Below the pieces are notes generated by a model. That model saw nothing but the letters and a program-made list of their open reading frames with translations. It had not been told where the DNA came from and ran no database searches. The position numbers and the translations under genes are program-made. 64,000 nucleotides of DNA from Thermus sp. CCB_US3_UF1 (GTDB lineage Bacteria > Deinococcota > Deinococci > Deinococcales > Thermaceae). Positions within the stretch are counted from its first letter, which is position 1. Every line of letters starts with the position of its first letter. The stretch spans positions 1,426,001-1,490,000 of the forward strand of contig NC_017278.1 of NCBI RefSeq assembly GCF_000236585.1, read 5' to 3'. Below are positions 1-9,972 of this stretch, in pieces.

Positions 1-712
1 GGACTTCCGCGCGGCCAGCCTGCCCGAGGCCCTGCGCCAGGCGGGCCTGAGCCCGGAGACGGAGCGCCTCGAGCCCGGCCCCCGGGTCCAGGTGGCCCGT
101 TTCCTCACCAGCTCCACCGTGGCCGGCCTCCTCCTGGCCCTGGGGCTTCTCCTCTTGCTCCTGGAGCTCTTCACCCCCGGCTTTGGGGTCATGGGGGCCC
201 TGGGCTTGGCCTTCTTGGCCCTCTACTTCGCTGGGGGTTGGCTGGCGGGGCTTTCTGGGGCCTTTGAGCTCCTCCTCTTCTTCCTGGGGGTGGCCCTCCT
301 GCTGGCCGAGGCCTTCCTCTTCCCCGGCTTCGGCCTGGCCGGGGCCCTGGGGGTGGGGGCCATCCTGGCCTCGGTCTACTTCACCTTTGGGGAGAACGCC
401 CTGGTGGTGATCGCCATCGCGGTGATCGCCCTGGGCCTAGGGCTTCTTCTCGTTTTCCGCTTCCTGCCCAGGACCCGCCCGGCCAGGGCCTTGGTGCTGG
501 AGAGCGCCATCTCCGAGCACGCCACGGAGGAGGCGGTGGCCGTGGGTTCGGTGGGCACCGCCCTCACCGACCTGAGGCCGGGGGGCGTGGCCCGCTTTGG
601 CGGGCGGCGCGTGGACGTGGTGGCCAACCGGGGCTTCATCCCCAAGGGCACCCCCATCCGGGTGGTGGAGGTGCGGGGGCCCACGGTGCTGGTGGAGGCA
701 TTGGAGGAATAG
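1..712 (+). CDS. NfeD-family membrane protein, C-terminal part (5' end outside window)
   Basis: The reading frame is open from base 2, so the gene starts upstream of the window; 236 codons are visible. After a short soluble stretch come several closely packed hydrophobic segments (roughly visible residues 35-155) and then a C-terminal NfeD-type OB-fold domain with the GxxGxAxTDLxPxG pattern. In the long form of this family an N-terminal ClpP-like serine protease precedes the membrane domain, and the visible first residues fit the end of such a domain, but the protease itself is not in view. The stop is two bases before floA, the usual partner: NfeD and flotillin-like proteins work together in membrane microdomains. 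Confidence 0.85.
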   Translation, partial: DFRAASLPEALRQAGLSPETERLEPGPRVQVARFLTSSTVAGLLLALGLLLLLLELFTPGFGVMGALGLAFLALYFAGGWLAGLSGAFELLLFFLGVALLLAEAFLFPGFGLAGALGVGAILASVYFTFGENALVVIAIAVIALGLGLLLVFRFLPRTRPARALVLESAISEHATEEAVAVGSVGTALTDLRPGGVARFGGRRVDVVANRGFIPKGTPIRVVEVRGPTVLVEALEE

Positions 713-714
713 GT

Positions 715-1692
715 ATGGAAGGACTCGGTGTGCTCTTTTTGGCCTTTATCGTTCTCATCCTGGTGTTTCTCTTCTTCAGCTTCATCCCCGTGGGCCTGTG
801 GATCTCCGCCTGGGCCGCGGGGGTGCGGGTACCCCTCCTGACCCTGGTGGCCATGCGCCTAAGGCGCGTCCCCCCGGCCAGGATCATCTACCCCCTCATC
901 AAGGCCACCAAGGCCGGGCTGGACGTGCGGCTGGACCGCCTCGAGGCCCACTACCTGGCGGGGGGGAATGTGGACCGGGTGGTGGACGCCCTGATCGCCG
1001 CCGACAAGGCGGGCATCAAGCTCACCTTTGACCGGGCGGCGGCCATTGACCTGGCGGGGCGGGACGTGCTGGAAGCGGTGCGGGTTTCCGTGAACCCCAA
1101 GGTGATCCAGACCCCCATGGTGGCCGCGGTGGCCAAGGACGGGATCCAGCTTTTGGCCACGGCCCGGGTGACGGTGCGGGCCAACATCGACCGCCTGGTG
1201 GGCGGGGCCGGGGAGGAGACCATCATCGCCCGGGTAGGCGAGGGCATCGTGACCACCATCGGCTCCGCCCTCTCCCACAAGGAAGTGCTGGAAAACCCCG
1301 ACCGCATCTCCAAAACGGTCCTGGAAAAGGGGCTGGACGCGGGCACCGCCTTTGAGATCCTTTCCGTGGACATCGCCGACGTGGACGTGGGCAAGAACAT
1401 CGGGGCCCAGCTGCAGATCGACCAGGCGGAGGCCGACAAGAAGATCGCCCAGGCCAAGGCGGAGGAACGCCGGGCCATGGCCGTGGCCGCGGAGCAGGAA
1501 AACCGGGCCCTGGTGGAGGCCATGCGGGCCAAGCTGGTGGAGGCCCAGGCCCAGGTGCCCCTGGCCCTGGCCGAGGCCCTGCGGGAGGGGAACCTGGGGG
1601 TTATGGACTACTACCGCCTGAAGAACATCGAGGCCGACACGGACATGCGGGAGTCCATCAGCCGGGCGGCCAAGCCCGAGGGTGAGGAATGA
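715..1692 (+). CDS. floA: Flotillin-like protein FloA
   Basis: 325 aa. An N-terminal hydrophobic hairpin (about residues 5-40) anchors the protein to the membrane. It is followed by the SPFH-like domain ([31 protein letters not shown]) and a charged Ala/Glu-rich helix (about 245-300) typical of the oligomerising flotillin tail. The length fits the FloA/YqfA family. The ATG is preceded by GGAGGAATAGGT and starts two bases after nfeD, so the two are co-translated. FloA organises membrane microdomains; its exact clients here are unknown. The stop overlaps the next start (ATGA). Confidence 0.93.
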   Translation: MEGLGVLFLAFIVLILVFLFFSFIPVGLWISAWAAGVRVPLLTLVAMRLRRVPPARIIYPLIKATKAGLDVRLDRLEAHYLAGGNVDRVVDALIAADKAGIKLTFDRAAAIDLAGRDVLEAVRVSVNPKVIQTPMVAAVAKDGIQLLATARVTVRANIDRLVGGAGEETIIARVGEGIVTTIGSALSHKEVLENPDRISKTVLEKGLDAGTAFEILSVDIADVDVGKNIGAQLQIDQAEADKKIAQAKAEERRAMAVAAEQENRALVEAMRAKLVEAQAQVPLALAEALREGNLGVMDYYRLKNIEADTDMRESISRAAKPEGEE

Positions 1693-2087
1693 GCCTGGAC
1701 GACCTCCTGGGCCTCCTCTTCCTCCTCTTCTTCATCGTGATCCCCGCCCTTCAGGGCCTGACGCGGAAACCCCCCCCTGTCCCCCCGGGCTTCCCCGAGG
1801 ACCTGCCCCCCCCCGAGGCCCCGCCCCGCCCCCGGCCCAAGGCCCGGCCCAAAGCCAAGCCCAAACCCGCCCCACCCCCTCCCCCACCCGCCCCAGGCCG
1901 GGAGGGGGATAGCCTGGAGCGGCTGCCAAGCCCAGAGCGGACCCCCCTCGAGGTCCGCTTCCGGGAAACGCCTCCCGAGGAAGCCCCTCCCAAGGCCCGG
2001 CGCAAGGGGCTGGTCCAAACAGACCGGGAAGGCCTCCTGAAAGGGGTGATATGGCACGAAATCCTGAAGAAGCCCAAAGGCTGGTAA
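1689..2087 (+). CDS. Proline-rich single-pass membrane protein of the floA operon, function unknown
   Basis: 132 aa. One hydrophobic helix near the N-terminus (about residues 5-25, Leu/Phe/Ile-rich) is followed by a long Pro/Lys/Ala-rich linker (about 28-68) and a charged C-terminal tail. I do not recognise a named domain. The start overlaps the floA stop as ATGA, and the C-terminal 37 bases overlap phoH, so it is translationally coupled on both sides and probably real. The layout (anchor, extended linker, basic tail) suggests a tether or adaptor for the FloA/NfeD complex; that is inference from position only. Confidence 0.7.
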   Translation: MSLDDLLGLLFLLFFIVIPALQGLTRKPPPVPPGFPEDLPPPEAPPRPRPKARPKAKPKPAPPPPPPAPGREGDSLERLPSPERTPLEVRFRETPPEEAPPKARRKGLVQTDREGLLKGVIWHEILKKPKGW

Positions 2088-3046
2088 TCCCCCTGAAGCC
2101 CGAGGAAACCCTGGCCTTTTTGGGCCAGGCCGACCGCAACCTAAAAAAGCTCCGCAGCCTCCTGCGCGAGGCCTTTGGCGAAGGCCTGAAGCTGGTGGTG
2201 CGGGGGGAGGCGGTGGAGCTTTCCGGGGACAAGGAGGCGGTGGCGGTGGCGGAAAGGGCCATCCGCGACCTCTTGGCCCTCCTGCGCCAGGGGGCGGAGC
2301 TGGACGAGCCCACCCTGGAGCAGGCGGTGGGCCTGGCCCTCCAGGGGGAGGGGCTGTACCGGGCCACCACCCCGGAGACGGAGCTGGCCTTGCCCGGGCG
2401 GCTCCGCCCCAAGACCCCGGGGCAGAGGCGGTACGTGGAGGCCATCGCCGCCCACGACATCACCTTCGGCGTGGGCCCGGCGGGCACGGGCAAGACCTAC
2501 CTGGCGGTGGCCATGGCCGTGAGCCACCTGCGCGCCCGCAAGGTGAAGCGCATCGTCCTCACCCGGCCCGCGGTGGAGGCGGGGGAGAAGCTGGGCTTCT
2601 TGCCCGGGGACATCCAGGCCAAGGTGGACCCCTACCTACGCCCCCTTTACGACGCCCTCTTTGACATGATCGACGCCGAGCGCTTTGAGCAGTACCTGCA
2701 GTCGGGCATCATCGAGGTGGCCCCCCTGGCCTTCATGCGGGGGCGGACCCTGAACGACGCCTTCATCATCCTGGATGAGGCCCAGAACACCACCCCGGAG
2801 CAGATGAAGATGTTCCTGACCCGCATGGGCTTCTCCTCCAAGATGGTCATCACCGGGGACGTGACCCAGATCGACCTGCCCAAGCACCAGAAATCCGGCC
2901 TCATTGAGGCCACAAGGATCCTCAAGGGCATTGAGGGGATCGCCTTCATCTACTTCAAGGAGTCGGACGTGGTGCGCCACCCCCTGGTGGCCCGCATCAT
3001 CAAGGCCTACGAGGACGCCGAGCGTGGTGGAGATCGTAGCCAATAA
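2051..3046 (+). CDS. phoH: PhoH-family ATPase (PhoH-like protein)
   Basis: 331 aa. A KH-like N-terminal part (about 25-100) precedes the PhoH ATPase domain with Walker A GPAGTGKT at residues 142-149 and Walker B IILDEAQN near 237-245. Length and motifs fit the YbeZ/PhoL group, which is normally encoded just before ybeY, as here, and is linked to rRNA and ribosome quality control. The start has AAAGGGGTGAT upstream and lies inside the preceding gene. The last 23 bases overlap ybeY. Confidence 0.93.
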   Translation: MARNPEEAQRLVIPLKPEETLAFLGQADRNLKKLRSLLREAFGEGLKLVVRGEAVELSGDKEAVAVAERAIRDLLALLRQGAELDEPTLEQAVGLALQGEGLYRATTPETELALPGRLRPKTPGQRRYVEAIAAHDITFGVGPAGTGKTYLAVAMAVSHLRARKVKRIVLTRPAVEAGEKLGFLPGDIQAKVDPYLRPLYDALFDMIDAERFEQYLQSGIIEVAPLAFMRGRTLNDAFIILDEAQNTTPEQMKMFLTRMGFSSKMVITGDVTQIDLPKHQKSGLIEATRILKGIEGIAFIYFKESDVVRHPLVARIIKAYEDAERGGDRSQ

Positions 3047-3443
3047 GAGGCCCCCCCGGGGCCTAAGGCCCAGGCTCCGCCGGGCCCTCGCCGCCCTCAT
3101 GGGCGAGCTCGGGGTGGGGGACAAGGCGGTCACGGTGATCCTCACGGGGGACCGCCGCCTTAGGGCCCTCAAGCGGGCCTGGTGGGGGGAGGACGAGGCC
3201 ACGGACGTCCTCTCCTTCCCCCACTACGAGCCCGGGGACCCCTTCATCCCCCCCCACCTGGGGGACATCTGGATCAGCCTGGACACGGCCAAGAAGCAGG
3301 CGGAGGCCCGGGGGGCCTCCTTGGAGGAGGAGGTCCTGGTCTTGGCCGCCCACGGCCTCTTCCACCTCCTGGGCCACGACCACCAGAAGGAGGAGGATTG
3401 GGCCGGGTTCCACCGCGTCCAAGAGAGGATCCTCACCCTCTAA
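3024..3443 (+). CDS. ybeY: Endoribonuclease YbeY (rRNA maturation)
   Basis: 139 aa from the GTG at 3024. The frame stays open further upstream, but that part overlaps phoH deeply and does not look like YbeY. The C-terminal HGLFHLLGHDH motif supplies the three zinc-binding histidines of the UPF0054/YbeY family, and the ATDVLSFP segment is the family signature. YbeY is a single-strand RNase involved in 16S rRNA 3' processing and late 70S quality control. Overlap with phoH implies coupled translation. Confidence 0.93.
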   Translation: MVEIVANKRPPRGLRPRLRRALAALMGELGVGDKAVTVILTGDRRLRALKRAWWGEDEATDVLSFPHYEPGDPFIPPHLGDIWISLDTAKKQAEARGASLEEEVLVLAAHGLFHLLGHDHQKEEDWAGFHRVQERILTL

Positions 3444-3448
3444 AGGGG

Positions 3449-3796
3449 GTGGTCCGCTCCTTCGGCTACGCCTGGGAAGGGGTGGTCTACGCCTGGCGGG
3501 TGCAGCGCAACTTCCGCCTCGAGGTCTACCTGGGCCTCCTGGCCCTGGGCCTCAGCCTTTGGCTTGGGGTGAGCCCGGTGCCCGTCCTCCTCCTCATCGC
3601 CCTGGTCCTTTCCCTGGAGCTCCTCAACACCGCCCTCGAGGCCCTAACCGACCTGGCGAGCCCCGTCTACCATCCCCTGGCCAAGCGGGCCAAGGACACC
3701 GCCGCAGCCGCCGTGCTCCTGGCCAGCCTCCTGGCCCTCCTGGTGGGCCTATACCTCTTCCTCCCCCCCCTGCTGGGCCGCCTTGGGCTAAGCTAG
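3449..3796 (+). CDS. dgkA: Diacylglycerol kinase / undecaprenol kinase, DgkA type
   Basis: About 115 aa. Starts at or near a GTG five bases after the ybeY stop; the exact start is uncertain because the purine run AAAGGGG lies directly against it. The sequence shows an N-terminal amphipathic segment (FGYAWEGVVYAWRVQRNFRLE), three membrane helices, and the family signature LELLNTALEALTDL with the catalytic and metal-binding glutamates, followed by AKRAKDTAAAAV. The family phosphorylates diacylglycerol or undecaprenol in the inner membrane. ybeY-dgkA is a common gene order. Confidence 0.9.
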   Translation: MVRSFGYAWEGVVYAWRVQRNFRLEVYLGLLALGLSLWLGVSPVPVLLLIALVLSLELLNTALEALTDLASPVYHPLAKRAKDTAAAAVLLASLLALLVGLYLFLPPLLGRLGLS

Positions 3797-3800
3797 GGGC

Positions 3801-4163
3801 ATGGACCACGAAGAACGGGAGATGATCCTGGAGCTCTTTCCAGGCACCTCCCCTGACCTCCTTCCCCTCGGGGAAATCCTCTACTACCGGGATGGGGAGG
3901 GCCGGGTGGTCATCCTGGAAAAGGGCCCCCCGGAACTCCGCCTGGAGCTGGAACCCCTCCCCGGCTCGGCCACCACCCCCCAGGTGTGCGAGGCTTGCCG
4001 CCGCCACCTTTCGGGAAGCGCCCTGGGCTTCTTCCGCCACCCCGTGGGGGGAAGGGCCCACCACCTCCGCTACCTGGTGCTCTGCCTGGACACCGCCTCC
4101 TGCGCCAGCCATGCCGAACCCGAACGTTTGAGGGAAATCCTCCTTCGGGGTATACTCACCTGA
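3801..4163 (+). CDS. Small protein with a four-cysteine zinc-finger-like C-terminus, function unknown
   Basis: 120 aa. The N-terminal half is acidic and shows nothing recognisable. The C-terminal half has CEAC (near residue 59) and a later CLDTASC pair in the spacing C-x2-C ... C-x5-C, with basic residues between them. This resembles the zinc-binding C-terminal domain of FBP/FusB-type EF-G-binding proteins, but the match is by eye and weak. It starts four bases after dgkA and ends where a strong promoter for gfh1 has already begun (-35 and -10 lie inside its 3' end). Confidence 0.7.
   Translation: MDHEEREMILELFPGTSPDLLPLGEILYYRDGEGRVVILEKGPPELRLELEPLPGSATTPQVCEACRRHLSGSALGFFRHPVGGRAHHLRYLVLCLDTASCASHAEPERLREILLRGILT
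4128..4156 (+). promoter_or_regulatory. Promoter of gfh1 (-35 TTGAGG, -10 TATACT)
   Basis: TTGAGG at 4128-4133 and TATACT at 4151-4156 are separated by exactly 17 bases. Both lie inside the end of the preceding gene. The predicted transcript starts near 4163 and has a leader of about 65 bases before the gfh1 ATG. Confidence 0.6.
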
Positions 4164-4183
4164 GAAGGGGGCCCTTGGGCCAA

Positions 4184-4207
4184 GGAGGTCGGCGTTGGCC
4201 GGCCTCC
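4184..4207 (+). promoter_or_regulatory. Stem-loop in the gfh1 leader
   Basis: GGAGGTCGGC (4184-4193), loop GTTG, GCCGGCCTCC (4198-4207): ten base pairs with one G-U. It lies between the promoter and the Shine-Dalgarno (GAGGTGA, about 4217-4223). No U-run follows, so it is not an obvious terminator; it could be a pause or stability element. Confidence 0.45.
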
Positions 4208-4226
4208 ATGACTTACGAGGTGAGCT

Positions 4227-4697
4227 ATGGCGCGCGAAGTGAAGCTGACCAAGGCCGGGTACGAACGGCTCATGAAGCAGCTGGAGCAGGAGCGGGAACG
4301 GCTGCAGCAGGCCACCCAGATCCTGCAGGAGCTCATGGAGTCCTCCGACGATTACGACGACTCGGGCCTGGAGGCAGCCAAGCAGGAAAAGGCCCGGATT
4401 GAGGCCCGGATTGACTCCCTGGAAGACGTCCTCTCCCGGGCGGTCATCCTGGAAGAGGCCACGGGCGAGGTCATCGGCCTGGGCTCGGTGGTGGAGCTGG
4501 AGGACCCCGTCACTGGGGAGCGCCTCTCCGTCCAGGTGGTCTCCCCGGCAGAGGCCAGCGTCCTGGAAGTCCCCATGAAGATCTCTGACGCCTCCCCCAT
4601 GGGCAAGGCCCTCCTCGGCCACCGGGTGGGGGATGTCTTGTCCTTGGAAACCCCCAAGGGCAAGAAGGAATTCCGCGTGGTGGCCGTGCACGGTTAG
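4227..4697 (+). CDS. gfh1: Transcription inhibitor Gfh1 (Gre-factor homologue)
   Basis: 156 aa, the size of GreA/GreB. The N-terminal coiled coil carries the tip DDYDD at residues 41-45, a run of four aspartates, in place of the GDLSENAEY region of true GreA. That tip is the mark of the Thermus anti-Gre factor Gfh1, which enters the RNA polymerase secondary channel and inhibits catalysis instead of stimulating transcript cleavage. The C-terminal FKBP-like domain ([13 protein letters not shown] ... [18 protein letters not shown]) is typical. It has its own promoter and a structured leader. Adjacency to lysS matches the arrangement I recall for Thermus. Confidence 0.92.
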   Translation: MAREVKLTKAGYERLMKQLEQERERLQQATQILQELMESSDDYDDSGLEAAKQEKARIEARIDSLEDVLSRAVILEEATGEVIGLGSVVELEDPVTGERLSVQVVSPAEASVLEVPMKISDASPMGKALLGHRVGDVLSLETPKGKKEFRVVAVHG

Positions 4698-4702
4698 CCT
4701 CC

Positions 4703-6178
4703 ATGAACGAGCAGACGCGCCAACGTCTCCTGAACCTGGAAGCCCTGGTGGAAGAGGGCTTTGAGCCCTACCCCTACCGTTTCCCCAAAAGCCATAGCGC
4801 CCAGGAGATCCTCGCGGCCAAGGCCGGGGCCCCCCCGGAAACGGAATGGGCGGAGGAGGTGGCCCTGGCCGGGCGGATCGTGGCCCTCAGGCGCATGGGC
4901 AAGGTCACCTTCGCCCACCTCCTGGACGAGAGCGGCCGGATCCAGCTCTATTTCCAGAAGGACCTCACCCCCCGGTACGAGCTTCTAAAAAAGCTGGACG
5001 TGGGGGACATCCTGGGGGTCAAGGGCCCGGTGTTCACCACCAAAACCGGGGAGGTCACGGTCAAGGTCCTGTCCTGGACCCCCCTGGTAAAGGGCCTCCA
5101 CCCCCTGCCCGACAAGTGGCACGGCATCAAGGACAAGGAGGTGCGCTACCGCCAGCGCTACCTGGACCTCATCGTCAACCCCGAGGTGCGGGAGGTCTTC
5201 CGCCGGCGCACCGCCATGGTGCGCTACATCCGCCGCTTCTTTGAGGAGCGGGGGTTTTTGGAGGTGGAGACGCCCATCCTCCAGCCCACCACGGGGGGAG
5301 CGGAGGCCCGGCCCTTCAAAACCTTTCACAACGCCCTGGACCACGAGTTCTACCTGCGCATCTCCTTGGAGCTTTACCTCAAGCGGCTCCTGGTGGGCGG
5401 GTTTGAGAAGGTCTTTGAGATCGGGCGCAACTTCCGCAACGAGGGCATTGATCACAACCACAACCCCGAGTTCACCATGCTGGAGGCCTACTGGGCCTAC
5501 GCCGACTACCAGGACATGGCGGCGCTGGTGGAGGAGCTCCTTTCGGGTTTGGTCCTCCACCTCTTCGGCACCTACCAGGTGCCCTACCAGGGGCGGATCG
5601 TGGACTTCACCCCGCCCTTTAGGCGCATCTCCTTCGTGGAGGCCCTGAAGGAAAAGGCCGGCCTCTCCTTTGACCCCCTGGACCTCGAGCGCCTCCGCCT
5701 CTTCGCCGACGCCCACCACCCAGAGCTTTCCGGAGTGCCCAGCTACAAGCTCCTGGACAAGCTCTTTGGCCTCTACGTGGAACCCGAGCTCTGGAACCCC
5801 ACCTTCGTCCTGGACTTCCCCCTGGCCATCAGCCCCCTGGCCAAGCGGCACCGGGAGAAGCCGGGCCTCACCGAGCGCTGGGACCTCTACGCTGCCGGGA
5901 TGGAGCTGGCCCCGGCCTACTCCGAGCTCAACGACCCCCTGGACCAGCGGGAACGCTTCCTGGAACAGGCCAAGCGCCGCCGGGAGGGGGACGAGGAGGC
6001 CCCAGAGCCCGACGAGGACTTCCTCCTGGCCCTGGAGTACGGCATGCCCCCCGCCGCAGGCCTGGGCCTGGGCCTGGACCGCCTGGCCATGATCCTCACC
6101 GACCAGCCCTCCTTGCGGGATGTCCTCCTCTTCCCCCTCCTCAAGCCCAAGCGGGAGCTGGCGGAAGAAGAGGCCTAG
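4703..6178 (+). CDS. lysS: Lysyl-tRNA synthetase, class II
   Basis: 491 aa, the usual bacterial length. An N-terminal OB-fold anticodon-binding domain (about 55-150) is followed by the class II catalytic core. Motif 2 ([22 protein letters not shown]) and motif 3 ([15 protein letters not shown], near 460) are intact. It charges tRNA-Lys. It starts six bases after gfh1 and is probably co-transcribed with it. Confidence 0.97.
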   Translation: MNEQTRQRLLNLEALVEEGFEPYPYRFPKSHSAQEILAAKAGAPPETEWAEEVALAGRIVALRRMGKVTFAHLLDESGRIQLYFQKDLTPRYELLKKLDVGDILGVKGPVFTTKTGEVTVKVLSWTPLVKGLHPLPDKWHGIKDKEVRYRQRYLDLIVNPEVREVFRRRTAMVRYIRRFFEERGFLEVETPILQPTTGGAEARPFKTFHNALDHEFYLRISLELYLKRLLVGGFEKVFEIGRNFRNEGIDHNHNPEFTMLEAYWAYADYQDMAALVEELLSGLVLHLFGTYQVPYQGRIVDFTPPFRRISFVEALKEKAGLSFDPLDLERLRLFADAHHPELSGVPSYKLLDKLFGLYVEPELWNPTFVLDFPLAISPLAKRHREKPGLTERWDLYAAGMELAPAYSELNDPLDQRERFLEQAKRRREGDEEAPEPDEDFLLALEYGMPPAAGLGLGLDRLAMILTDQPSLRDVLLFPLLKPKRELAEEEA

Positions 6179-6179
6179 G

Positions 6180-7046
6180 GTGGCAGCCCAAGCGGCCCGC
6201 CTGAGCCTTGGGGTGGCCCTCCTGGTCCTGGGGCTCAAGACCCTGGCCTACCTCCTCACGGGCTCCGTGGCCCTCCTCTCCGATGCCCTGGAGTCCACGG
6301 TGAACGTGGCCGCGGCCCTGGCGGCCCTGGCGGCCATCCGCTACGCCCAAAAGCCCCCGGACGACACCCACCCCTTCGGCCACTCCAAGGCCGAGTACTT
6401 TTCCGCGGTGCTGGAAGGGGTCCTGGTGGTGCTGGCCGCCCTCCTCATCGCCAAGGAAGCCCTGCCCAAGCTCCTCCGCCCTACCCCCCTGGAGGGCCTG
6501 GGCCCTGGTCTTCTGGTCAGCCTCCTGGCCTCGGGGGCGAACGGCCTCCTGGCCTACCACCTCATCCGGGAGGGGCGCCGCCACCGCTCCCCCGCCCTCA
6601 CCGCCGACGGGTACCACGTCCTCTCCGACGTCCTGACCTCCGCAGGGGTCCTCCTGGGGATAGGCCTGGCCTGGCTCACGGGGTTCTGGGCCCTGGACCC
6701 CCTTTTGGCCCTGCTGGTGGCGGGGAACATCCTCCTCATGGGCTTCCGCCTGGTGCGCCACTCCGTGGGGGGGCTGATGGACGAGGGGCTTTCCCCAGAG
6801 GAGGTAGAGGGGATCCGGCGGGTGATCCAGGAGCGGCTTTCCGGGAGGGCCCTCGAGGTCCACGACCTCAAGACCCGCCGGGCCGGCCCCCGGACCTTCC
6901 TGGAGTTCCACCTGGTGGTCCCGGGGAGGATGAGCGTGGAGGAGGCCCACCGCCTCTGCGACGAGCTGGAAGGGGACCTGGAAAAGGCCTTCCCTGGCCT
7001 GGTGGTCACCATCCACGTGGAGCCGGAAAGCGAGCGCCAGCGCTGA
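6180..7046 (+). CDS. Cation diffusion facilitator (CDF) family efflux protein
   Basis: About 288 aa from the GTG at 6180, two bases after lysS; an upstream extension would run into lysS. Six membrane helices are followed by a cytoplasmic C-terminal domain. [10 protein letters not shown] in helix 2 and [11 protein letters not shown] in helix 5 are the two halves of the transport metal site (Asp/Asn and HxxxD), and [13 protein letters not shown] is the conserved loop. The C-terminal domain has the histidines expected for regulatory metal binding ([18 protein letters not shown]). The metal is likely zinc or another divalent cation; specificity is not readable from sequence. Confidence 0.9.
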   Translation: MAAQAARLSLGVALLVLGLKTLAYLLTGSVALLSDALESTVNVAAALAALAAIRYAQKPPDDTHPFGHSKAEYFSAVLEGVLVVLAALLIAKEALPKLLRPTPLEGLGPGLLVSLLASGANGLLAYHLIREGRRHRSPALTADGYHVLSDVLTSAGVLLGIGLAWLTGFWALDPLLALLVAGNILLMGFRLVRHSVGGLMDEGLSPEEVEGIRRVIQERLSGRALEVHDLKTRRAGPRTFLEFHLVVPGRMSVEEAHRLCDELEGDLEKAFPGLVVTIHVEPESERQR

Positions 7047-7085
7047 ACGGGGTATAACGCTCTTTTCCTCCCCCGCAAAAAAGCG

Positions 7086-7091
7086 TACACT
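7086..7091 (+). promoter_or_regulatory. -10 TACACT upstream of the methylmalonyl-CoA mutase gene
   Basis: TACACT at 7086-7091 would start transcription near 7098, just ahead of the Shine-Dalgarno GGGAGG (7101-7106) and the ATG at 7111. No clear -35. A second candidate, TATAAC at 7053-7058, lies upstream. Confidence 0.4.
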
Positions 7092-7110
7092 GGGGACAAA
7101 GGGAGGGTCC

Positions 7111-8409
<1,299 letters not shown>

Positions 8410-8427
8410 CTATGTACACGTCAAAAC
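8410..8427. repeat. IS left terminal inverted repeat
   Basis: CTATGTACACGTCAAAAC; matches the reverse complement of the right end at 16 of 18 positions. The outermost three bases CTA form, on the minus strand, the TAG stop of the transposase. Confidence 0.92.
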
Positions 8428-9501
8428 CTCCATAGGGCATAACCCCAAGGGACTTCCGCGCCTTCCTCCCCCTGCACCCCAGAGGGCAAGCGCCCAAAGG
8501 GTGAGCAGGTCCAGCCCCGCCCGGAAGAGGCTCTGTCCCAGCCTCCCGTGCTTCTTGGGCCTCACCGGACGCACCCGGTGCAGCACAAGCCCCGTCCGAA
8601 ACGCCCACACGAAGGCCAGGCTCAAGGGGACCAAAAGCCGCGAAAGCCTCTCCCCCCGCGTCACGTGCGTGGCCTCCAGGTCAAATCCCCGCCCCTTCAG
8701 GGCCCCAAAGAGCCGCTCTATCCCCCACCTGAGCCCGTACACCTCCAGCACCCGGTGAGGGTCCAGGTCCGTAGCCACAATCAGCCACTCCCGGACCCCA
8801 AGGCGCAACCCCACCACCCACATGCGCCGCCCGTAGACCCAGTACCGCCGCCTGGGCACCCGGCTCTCTCCCACCTTCAGGGAGGCAAAGAGCTCCCAGG
8901 CCCGAGGGCCCGAGCCCAACCGCCACATCCGGGTGTTGGCCTTGATTCGGATGCACCGGGGGATGCCCTTCTCCTCCAGGTACCGGAACCACGCCTCCCC
9001 TATGAACTCCCGATCCGCCAGGAACCCCTCCACCCGGAGGTGGGGGAAGTGGGCCCTCAGGAAAGCCAAGGCCCTCTCCATCAGGGCGATGCGTTCGGGG
9101 GTGGAGGAGTTGCCGTCGTGGGGAAGGAAGCTCCAGAACAGGGGGACGGCCAGGCCTTGGTACAGGAAGGCCAGCATCAGGAGGTTGACCTTGCTCTTCC
9201 CCAGCTCCCACTCGGTCCGGTCCATGACCAGGAGGAGCCCTTGGGGTCGGAGGAGGGCGAAGATGAAGCGGGCATAGCCCTCCCCGTCCAGCCCCGGCCA
9301 GGCCAAGAACCGCTGGAACCTTCGGTAGGCGGAGCGGGGGTCAGGGCTGGCTATGGAGCCGAGGGAAAGAGCGAGTCTGGGGCCGCTTGTGGTGCGGGCG
9401 GTGACCAGAGCCATCACCAGGGCGGCCAGGAAGGTGAGGCGCCTGAGGTCGGCCTTCCAGTATCGCTTCAAGGCGTTGATGAGTGGGGTAAGCTGTTCCA
9501 T
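8410..9501 (-). CDS. IS4-family DDE transposase
   Basis: 363 aa from the ATG at 9501; AGGAGGTGG lies just upstream of it. The GTG three codons earlier overlaps that Shine-Dalgarno and is less likely. Catalytic features: first Asp in LLVMDRTEW, second Asp in FLADREFIG, and the C-terminal [15 protein letters not shown], which fits the IS4 Y-(2)-R-(3)-E-(6)-K signature exactly. The protein appears intact. The coding region extends to the last base of the element, its stop codon being part of the terminal inverted repeat. Confidence 0.95.
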   Translation of the reverse strand: MEQLTPLINALKRYWKADLRRLTFLAALVMALVTARTTSGPRLALSLGSIASPDPRSAYRRFQRFLAWPGLDGEGYARFIFALLRPQGLLLVMDRTEWELGKSKVNLLMLAFLYQGLAVPLFWSFLPHDGNSSTPERIALMERALAFLRAHFPHLRVEGFLADREFIGEAWFRYLEEKGIPRCIRIKANTRMWRLGSGPRAWELFASLKVGESRVPRRRYWVYGRRMWVVGLRLGVREWLIVATDLDPHRVLEVYGLRWGIERLFGALKGRGFDLEATHVTRGERLSRLLVPLSLAFVWAFRTGLVLHRVRPVRPKKHGRLGQSLFRAGLDLLTLWALALWGAGGGRRGSPLGLCPMEVLTCT

Positions 9502-9570
9502 GGGGACCACCTCCTATGGGTACCTGCCCATCCACGTGGGCGCAGGTCCATCCTAAAGGGGTGGTCCCAC

Positions 9571-9588
9571 GTTTTGACGTGTACTGAG
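9571..9588. repeat. IS right terminal inverted repeat
   Basis: GTTTTGACGTGTACTGAG, the inverted partner of 8410-8427 (mismatches at the third and fourth base from the end). Confidence 0.92.
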
Positions 9589-9597
9589 GAGGAGGGG
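9589..9597 (+). repeat. Right copy of the 9-bp target-site duplication
   Basis: GAGGAGGGG; identical to 8401-8409. After it the mutase frame resumes with TAC TTC CTC CGG (Tyr-Phe-Leu-Arg). Confidence 0.93.
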
Positions 9598-9954
9598 TAC
9601 TTCCTCCGGGAATTGGCCGAGGCCAGCTACCGCTACCAGCAGGAGGTGGAGCGCAAGGAGCGGATCATCGTGGGGGTGAACGCCTTCACCGACGAGATCC
9701 CCCTAAAAGTGCCTATCCAGCTGGTGGACCCAGAGGTGGAGCGGGTACAGGCGGAGCGCCTGGCCCGGGTGCGCCGGGAGCGGGACCCCAAGCGGGTGGA
9801 GGAGGCCCTCTCCGGCCTGCGCCGGGCAGCGGTGGAGGGGCAGAACACCATGCCCCACTTCGTGGAATGCGCCCTGGCCTACTGCACCCTGGGGGAGATG
9901 ATGGACGTCTTGCGGGAAGTGTACGGGACCTACCAGGAACCAGCTTACGTCTGA
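9598..9954 (+). pseudogene. Methylmalonyl-CoA mutase large subunit: 3' part, separated by the IS
   Basis: 118 codons plus stop, continuing directly in frame from the part before the IS (YFLRELAEASYRYQQEVE ... NAFTDEIPLKVPIQLVDPEVE ... RAAVEGQNTMPHFVECALAYCTLGEMMDVLREVYGTYQEPAYV). The mutase family has exactly this C-terminus. No start codon or ribosome-binding site of its own is evident; any upstream extension would be IS sequence read backwards. It shows no further decay, which fits a recent insertion. Confidence 0.95.
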
Positions 9955-9960
9955 TCTGAA

Positions 9961-9966
9961 TAGAAT
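9961..9966 (+). promoter_or_regulatory. -10 TAGAAT for a leaderless mRNA of the B12-binding subunit
   Basis: TAGAAT lies six bases before the ATG at 9973, so transcription should begin at or next to the start codon. It gives this gene a promoter independent of the interrupted upstream gene. Confidence 0.55.
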
Positions 9967-9972
9967 CGGGAT

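Larger units (their letters stand above)
8410..9588 (-). mobile_element. IS4-family insertion sequence, 1179 bp, complete
   Basis: The element is bounded by 18-bp terminal inverted repeats with two mismatches (8410-8427 and 9571-9588) and a 9-bp direct duplication. It encodes one full-length transposase on the minus strand, opposite in direction to the host gene. Its DNA is less GC-saturated than the flanks and contains none of the CCTCGAGG octamers common elsewhere in the window, consistent with an outside origin. Undecayed ends and an intact transposase suggest a recent and possibly still mobile copy. Confidence 0.95.

Noticed and set aside
1800-1910. C/G-rich repetitive stretch as a repeat array
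   Set aside because: It encodes the Pro/Lys/Ala linker of the floA-operon protein; units vary and there is no regular period.
4208-4402. Out-of-frame ATG before gfh1 as an upstream leader peptide
   Set aside because: The frame runs deep into gfh1 with no ribosome-binding site and no sensible composition; the gfh1 Shine-Dalgarno lies inside it.
8548-9954. Plus-strand frame running through the IS into the end of the mutase gene
   Set aside because: The first part is the transposase gene read backwards. Only the stretch from 9598 is real mutase sequence, so this is not a new fusion gene.
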